Shown here piece by piece: positions 13,427 to 16,051 of a stretch of 16,051 nt of DNA (position 1 is its first letter; every line of letters begins with the position of its first letter). A program made the position numbers and the translations under genes. The notes beneath the pieces are model-generated. The model had not been told where the DNA came from and did no database searches. It saw nothing but the letters and a program-made list of their open reading frames with translations. The stretch is from an uncultured Candidatus Saccharibacteria bacterium. GTDB taxonomy: Bacteria; Patescibacteria; Saccharimonadia; Saccharimonadales; UBA6022. The stretch covers positions 1-16,051 of the forward strand of contig CAMLED010000011.1 in the NCBI GenBank assembly GCA_946479115.1. Direction: 5' to 3'.

Positions 13427-13720
13427 ATGAAGAGTAATGATATTAAAACAGAAGAAGATATTAATTTGCATCTTGCCAAGCTGGAGCTACAAAAGCTAAA
13501 GAAATCATCCCGTGCGGATCGATGGATATTTGTCATTGGCATAGTTAAACTAGCTGCGCTTGGGATTTTCCTACTGTTAGTAGCTATCTATCCGGATTTG
13601 CGTGAGTCAGTTGCAGAACCTGTCGTAGCAGCGGCGCAGAGTGTCATTATATGGTATCTACTCTTGGCCCTTGTTGTGTTTGAGATTTTTCAGCGGATTG
13701 TTCGCTATCGCTTTAAGTAA
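13427..13720 (+). CDS. Small membrane protein with two helices
   Basis: A 97-residue protein that I do not recognise. The first 30 residues are hydrophilic and helix-forming (KTEEDINLHLAKLELQKLKK), possibly a short coiled coil in the cytoplasm. Two membrane helices follow (about 33-54 and 73-88) with a short outside loop, and the end is basic (RIVRYRFK). GAGGAG lies seven bases before the ATG and fixes the start. A strong terminator follows 24 bases after the stop. The gene is divergent from the HExxH membrane protein, with 76 bases between the starts. The expression signals make it a real gene, but its role cannot be told. Confidence 0.75.
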   Translation: MKSNDIKTEEDINLHLAKLELQKLKKSSRADRWIFVIGIVKLAALGIFLLLVAIYPDLRESVAEPVVAAAQSVIIWYLLLALVVFEIFQRIVRYRFK

Positions 13721-13744
13721 CTTTTACTTGTACATTGCTAATAG

Positions 13745-13781
13745 AAATAGCTCTAGCTTGGAGGCACTAGAGCTATTTTTT
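13745..13781 (+). terminator. Rho-independent terminator
   Basis: A perfect 12-base stem (AAATAGCTCTAG at 13745-13756, CTAGAGCTATTT at 13767-13778) with loop CTTGGAGGCA and a run of T on the right. It ends the plus-strand small membrane protein gene and may also serve the convergent FMN reductase gene that stops at 13796. Confidence 0.9.
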
Positions 13782-13795
13782 CTATGTGGGCGTAA

Positions 13796-14353
13796 CTATG
13801 CGTTAACGGTTTCGCCAGCAGGTACGACAATTTCGTTGATTGCTGCAGCGATTTGGGCGCTAACGTTTGCTTCGTCGATGATTGTGCCATCTGGATTAAT
13901 GTCTTTCATAAATCCTAGCTGTGCCATATCGAGGCCAACTTCTGCTTTTACGTTTGTCAGTACTTCACGTAACGTAGCGATAGCAAGTGAACCGCCTGAC
14001 CAACCGTACGCAACTGCAGTAACAGGCTTGTCATTCCATTCAAAGAATAACCAGTCTAGTGCATTCTTTTGGATAGCGGTAAGACTGTGGTTGTATTCAG
14101 GTGTGATGAACACGACGCTATCAGCCTCTGAGACATATTTGCTCCAGGTTGAGACATTCTCGTCTGTTTGCACGCGGTCTGGTGACATTGCAGGTAGTTC
14201 GTTGTTATAAAACGGCAAGTTTAGTGCAGCAAGATCAACGACCGTTGCTGTTGTATCTTCGCGTGATTCAATATCGGCTGTAACGTATTCGACGATTTTG
14301 TCGGCAACACGGCCAGTACGAGCGCTACCGATGACTACTAGAATATTTGGCAT
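13796..14353 (-). CDS. NAD(P)H-dependent FMN reductase
   Basis: A 185-residue flavodoxin-fold protein of the NADPH-dependent FMN reductase family. ILVVIGSARTGR (4-15) contains the GS.R phosphate-binding loop for FMN, and FITPEYNHSLTAIQKNALDW (82-101) is the family signature, with PEYN contacting the flavin ring. YGWSGG (116-121) forms the third flavin contact. Such enzymes reduce FMN, quinones or azo/nitro compounds with NAD(P)H and are usually cytoplasmic homodimers or tetramers; here they could supply reduced flavin or protect against quinones. The length is typical. The ATG at 14353 has AGGGGA about ten bases upstream and a probable TACAAT -10 box (14381-14386), so it is led by a short untranslated region, in contrast to its neighbours. 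The acceptor substrate is not predictable. Confidence 0.92.
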   Translation of the reverse strand: MPNILVVIGSARTGRVADKIVEYVTADIESREDTTATVVDLAALNLPFYNNELPAMSPDRVQTDENVSTWSKYVSEADSVVFITPEYNHSLTAIQKNALDWLFFEWNDKPVTAVAYGWSGGSLAIATLREVLTNVKAEVGLDMAQLGFMKDINPDGTIIDEANVSAQIAAAINEIVVPAGETVNA

Positions 14354-14421
14354 GAGTAATAATTCCCCTATTTGATTTAAATTGTATTCAAAAACAGTGA
14401 CAGCAACAGGTGCCGTGCTGT

Positions 14422-14447
14422 CATGTTACTGTATCTAATATAACATG
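14422..14447. promoter_or_regulatory. Possible operator: CATGTTA inverted repeat
   Basis: CATGTTA (14422-14428) and TAACATG (14441-14447) form a 7-base inverted repeat with a 12-base centre, in the AT-rich gap upstream of the FMN reductase promoter. It could be a repressor or activator site, but 7-base arms can occur by chance. Confidence 0.25.
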
Positions 14448-14475
14448 GATTGCTATATTTTGTATAGTAAATTTA

Positions 14476-14521
14476 TTAATTAAAAATAAACTTTAATTAA
14501 TCACATAAAGTGTGTATGTGA
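14476..14521 (-). terminator. Weak tandem-hairpin terminator
   Basis: Directly after the stop of the minus-strand gene at 14537 come TCACATA/TATGTGA (14501-14507 and 14515-14521) and then TTAATTAAA/TTTAATTAA (14476-14484 and 14492-14500). The stems are AT-rich and T-rich sequence follows. Termination would be weak; the rest of this 183-base gap shows nothing else beyond the FMN reductase promoter and the inverted repeat at 14422. Confidence 0.35.
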
Positions 14522-14536
14522 TTTGAGAGTGATTAT

Positions 14537-15151
14537 TTATAAACAAAAACCGCTTGTGAACTCATCTATTGGTTTGAGGGTTAGATCAGGATGCGCGTCT
14601 TCGTAGGTGCGATAGATTTCGGTTGCTGTTTCTATGCAGTTACTTTTAACTTCTTTGAAGCTACTATCTATATATGAGCCTGCAAAGATTGCCTGACCGC
14701 TGACCGTGATAGCTAGAGCAGCTAATGCGCCCCTTTGAGATAATTTTCTTGTTAAAGATTTATTACCTTGGTCTTTGCTTCTGGCAGCGATTGATTCTTG
14801 TTCTGCTGCTTTTTTCTTACGGACTTCATTTACTCGTTTCAGGAGGGCTATTTGACGCGCTGTAACAGCCGCATTTACTCCTGTATATATTGCATCAATG
14901 CCTAAAAGTACTGAGTCGAAGGTGTCACCTGTATTATTCAAATGTTCGAGGTGGTGTGTAGATGCCTGGTATCCCATATATGATTGATAGGCGTGAGCAA
15001 CAGCCATTACACCTAAATATGCTGATGTTTTAAGGTATTGTTTCTTTTCTTCGCTCGCGTCCGCTTCGACATATTTACTAATAGACTCACGAATAGCGTA
15101 TTTACCCGCAAAAGGCATTTTATCTACTGACGCGAAGAGACGATTAGTCAT
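14537..15151 (-). CDS. Hypothetical protein with hydrophobic segments
   Basis: A 204-residue protein with no family that I recognise. The N-terminal 40 residues are hydrophilic. Moderately hydrophobic segments lie near 42-62, 80-97 and 141-160; the Ala- and Gly-rich last one is the best membrane candidate. Between them is a charged helical stretch (RVNEVRKKKAAEQES, about 106-120) that may be a coiled coil. The C-terminal 45 residues are polar with two cysteines (Cys172, Cys203), the last next to the end (GFCL). The promoter is nearly perfect and sits six bases before the ATG, so the start is well supported and leaderless. Location in the membrane with the Cys-bearing end outside is an inference. 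Confidence 0.7.
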   Translation of the reverse strand: MTNRLFASVDKMPFAGKYAIRESISKYVEADASEEKKQYLKTSAYLGVMAVAHAYQSYMGYQASTHHLEHLNNTGDTFDSVLLGIDAIYTGVNAAVTARQIALLKRVNEVRKKKAAEQESIAARSKDQGNKSLTRKLSQRGALAALAITVSGQAIFAGSYIDSSFKEVKSNCIETATEIYRTYEDAHPDLTLKPIDEFTSGFCL

Positions 15152-15157
15152 ATAAAT

Positions 15158-15186
15158 ATATTAGCATAAAAAGTATAAAATGTCAA
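15158..15186 (-). promoter_or_regulatory. Consensus promoter of a leaderless gene
   Basis: Minus-strand TTGACA (15186-15181), 17-base spacer ending in TGC, TAATAT (15163-15158), then six bases (ATTTAT) and the ATG at 15151. This is the clearest full promoter among the leaderless starts. Confidence 0.8.
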
Positions 15187-15267
15187 TATTTTTTAGCCTA
15201 TGCCCAACTCTGTTTGCTCACTTGGCCACAATTAAAGCATATTTCTATTCGGTAGTGTGATTTCGAG

Positions 15268-15768
15268 CTATTTCTTTAGCTGCGCAAGAATGTCGTCTAC
15301 AACTTCACTTACAGATCCGTCTGCCGGTATGAGTATTAGCCCTTGTTCTTTAAATCTGGCCTGTTTTTGATAGTGAACTGCGATTGCCTGATCTTTTTCA
15401 GAAGTCGTACGTGGGTGCGCATGACTATCAAGGCGCTGTCGTAATGTTTCTGTAGTTATGGTGAGCGCAAAAATTTTATTAAAAAGTGAGTAGAACCCCT
15501 TCTGATTACCCACGATTGCACCAATAAAGATATCGCCCTCAAGCCGTAGAAGCTTTCGCAAGCCGTTTTCCTGCCAGTTCCAGATGTATTTCTTCCAGTC
15601 GACAGCTCCTGCTGGCCATGGCACTGGTTCTCTGGTGGCCTGCTCTTCAAGTCGTGTTATTTCTGGCATGTCATCCGTATTAAACGCTTGATAGCCGCGC
15701 CGCCGCAATTCTTCAATCACTGTAGTCTTGCCACTACCGGGCCGTCCAGTTATGAGGTACTTTCCCAT
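15268..15768 (-). CDS. Small P-loop ATPase / nucleotide-kinase-like protein
   Basis: A 166-residue single-domain P-loop NTPase of the adenylate-kinase-like (AAA_18/AAA_33) type. YLITGRPGSGKTTVIEEL (4-21) holds the Walker A motif GRPGSGKTT. AFNTDDMPEI (29-38) matches the acidic region where small kinases bind or position the acceptor. FALTITTETLRQRLDSH near residues 90-107 resembles the strand before the lid, with Arg residues (RQR, HPRTTS) that could contact phosphates. The end (LIPADGSVSEVVDDILAQL) is the usual last strand and helix. It could phosphorylate a small molecule or nucleotide; the substrate is unknown. A TATAGT extended -10 box lies six bases before the ATG with no Shine-Dalgarno site, so the start is leaderless. 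The 116-base gap to the next gene holds that gene's promoter and nothing else I can name. Confidence 0.85.
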   Translation of the reverse strand: MGKYLITGRPGSGKTTVIEELRRRGYQAFNTDDMPEITRLEEQATREPVPWPAGAVDWKKYIWNWQENGLRKLLRLEGDIFIGAIVGNQKGFYSLFNKIFALTITTETLRQRLDSHAHPRTTSEKDQAIAVHYQKQARFKEQGLILIPADGSVSEVVDDILAQLKK

Positions 15769-15774
15769 ATGATC

Positions 15775-15783
15775 ACTATAGCA
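15775..15783 (-). promoter_or_regulatory. Extended -10 of leaderless P-loop ATPase gene
   Basis: TGC-TATAGT on the minus strand, six bases (GATCAT) before the ATG at 15768. No -35 is visible. Confidence 0.6.
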
Positions 15784-15811
15784 AAAAGACTTCCAGAGAG
15801 GTATTTTTAAT

Positions 15812-15817
15812 TATAAG
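15812..15817 (+). promoter_or_regulatory. Possible -10 box of the structured RNA
   Basis: TATAAG on the plus strand. A start about seven bases downstream would fall at the first bases of the hairpin-closing arm (15822 onward). There is no good -35. Confidence 0.25.
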
Positions 15818-15818
15818 A

Positions 15819-15835
15819 GGCTGGGGTGGAGGGAC
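15819..15835. repeat. Copy of the tRNA-Gln 3' end (17-base direct repeat, copy 1)
   Basis: GGCTGGGGTGGAGGGAC, identical to 16004-16020. The second copy is the T-stem and acceptor 3' strand of the tRNA gene. Duplicated tRNA 3' ends often mark integration sites, but only about 170 bases lie between the copies. Confidence 0.75.
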
Positions 15836-15960
15836 AGCGCAGCAAGCTGCTTTTCCGTTCATTCGTCAAAAAATGTAAACACTTTTTGACTACATTCACT
15901 GCACCGAACCCCGCGACGTTTTGCTTTCGCAAAACCGAGGGTTCGGGTCCCTGCCCCACA
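15822..15960 (+). ncRNA. Candidate structured RNA or palindromic element of unknown type
   Basis: No protein gene lies between 15769 and 16003. The segment folds into several nested helices. An outer stem is formed by TGGGG.AGGGAC (15822-15835) with GTCCCT.CCCCA (15947-15958). Inside are a small GCAG/CTGC hairpin, an 8-base stem GTCAAAAA/TTTTTGAC, and CCGAACCC/GGGTTCGG (15904-15911 and 15939-15946) enclosing GTTTTGC-TTTC-GCAAAAC. The right end contains a T-arm-like GGTTCGGGTCC. On the plus strand a TATAAG box precedes it and a terminator follows at 15965, so it could be an RNA of about 140-180 bases. It does not fit tmRNA, SRP RNA, 6S RNA or a standard tRNA by eye. A mobile palindromic element or the remnant of an integration is equally possible, and the strand is uncertain. 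Confidence 0.35.
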
Positions 15961-15964
15961 ATAG

Positions 15965-16000
15965 AAAAAAGCTCCAGATCAAATGATCTAGAGCTTTTTT
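15965..16000. terminator. Bidirectional Rho-independent terminator
   Basis: AAAAAAGCTC-C-AGATC, loop AAAT, GATCT-A-GAGCTTTTTT: a 15-pair stem with one mismatch and T runs on both strands. It can end the tRNA-Gln transcript (minus) and any plus-strand transcript from the structured element. Confidence 0.85.
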
Positions 16001-16002
16001 CA

Positions 16003-16051
16003 TGGCTGGGGTGGAGGGACTCGAACCCCCGAATGCCAGTACCAAAAACTG
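16003..16051 (-). tRNA. tRNA-Gln (UUG), 3' part, cut by window end
   Basis: Read on the minus strand, the fragment starts in the anticodon stem (CAGT), has a 7-base loop TTTTGGT giving anticodon TTG (reads CAA, glutamine), stem ACTG, a 5-base variable loop, T-arm GGGGG-TTCGAGT-CCCTC, acceptor strand CACCCCA, discriminator G and an encoded CCA. The 5' half (acceptor, D-arm) lies beyond the window, so acceptor pairing cannot be checked. The terminator lies three bases after CCA. Confidence 0.88.
16004..16020. repeat. 17-base direct repeat, copy 2 (inside tRNA-Gln)
   Basis: Same 17 bases as 15819-15835. It spans the 3' strand of the T-stem, the acceptor strand and the discriminator up to the first two bases of CCA. 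Confidence 0.75.

Noticed and set aside
13641..14210. A 189-codon plus-strand open frame over the FMN reductase region
   Set aside because: It is antisense to a clear flavodoxin-fold gene, has no ribosome binding site and runs through the terminator at 13745-13781.
15822..15960. A second, intron-bearing or long-variable-arm tRNA on the plus strand
   Set aside because: The right end resembles a T-arm and acceptor, but position 8-9 TA, a D-arm, an anticodon arm and CCA are missing, and the acceptor pairing has wobble pairs.

Overview
The window looks like a stretch of a Candidatus Saccharibacteria (TM7, Patescibacteria/CPR) chromosome. This is inferred from gene style, not from a marker gene. 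Several compact secreted or wall-anchored proteins carry LPxTG-type signals, there is a lone type IV prepilin, many single-gene transcription units, and frequent leaderless-type starts. No rRNA operon or ribosomal protein is present to prove the placement. I find 18 protein genes, one partial tRNA, one candidate structured RNA, and a set of promoters and terminators. No insertion sequence, prophage or CRISPR array is visible.

Layout. Positions 1-3400, minus strand: a prepilin, an endonuclease/exonuclease/phosphatase-fold enzyme, a baeRF-type (archaeo-eukaryotic release factor-like) protein, and an unknown protein with a GTG start followed by a long hairpin terminator. Positions 3500-4600, plus strand: a surface protein with an LPHTG signal and three 34-residue repeats, under a near-consensus promoter. 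Positions 4600-5700: an Erm/KsgA-like rRNA adenine methyltransferase converging on a DUF1508 (YegP-like) protein. Positions 5800-8070, minus strand: a 722-residue surface protein with an LPMTG signal, three repeats and a Cys-His-Arg-Thr module. Positions 8164-12400, minus strand: the most interesting block. It holds a glycoside-hydrolase-like secreted protein, a membrane-anchored cohesin protein, a secreted dockerin protein with a carbohydrate-binding-like domain, and a small two-helix membrane protein. Positions 12441-13720: a CsaA-like tRNA-binding protein, an integral membrane protein with a HExxH motif, and a divergent small membrane protein. Positions 13796-15768, minus strand: an NAD(P)H-dependent FMN reductase, an unknown protein and a small P-loop ATPase/kinase. 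Positions 15819-16051: a structured element bearing an extra copy of a tRNA 3' end, a terminator, and the 3' part of tRNA-Gln(UUG).

How the genes fit together. The cohesin and dockerin genes are four bases apart, and the dockerin ribosome binding site overlaps the cohesin stop codon. They look like a one-cohesin, one-dockerin surface display pair: the cohesin protein stays in the membrane and holds the dockerin protein, with its carbohydrate-binding-like domain, outside the cell. Together with the two sortase-signal proteins, about a third of the window serves the cell surface. That suits an attached or epibiotic life, although no sortase gene lies in this window.

Gene expression. Six minus-strand genes have a -10 box exactly six bases before the ATG and no Shine-Dalgarno sequence, so transcription should start at or within a base or two of the start codon. 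Other genes have clear Shine-Dalgarno sites. All 18 genes end in TAA or TAG and none in TGA.
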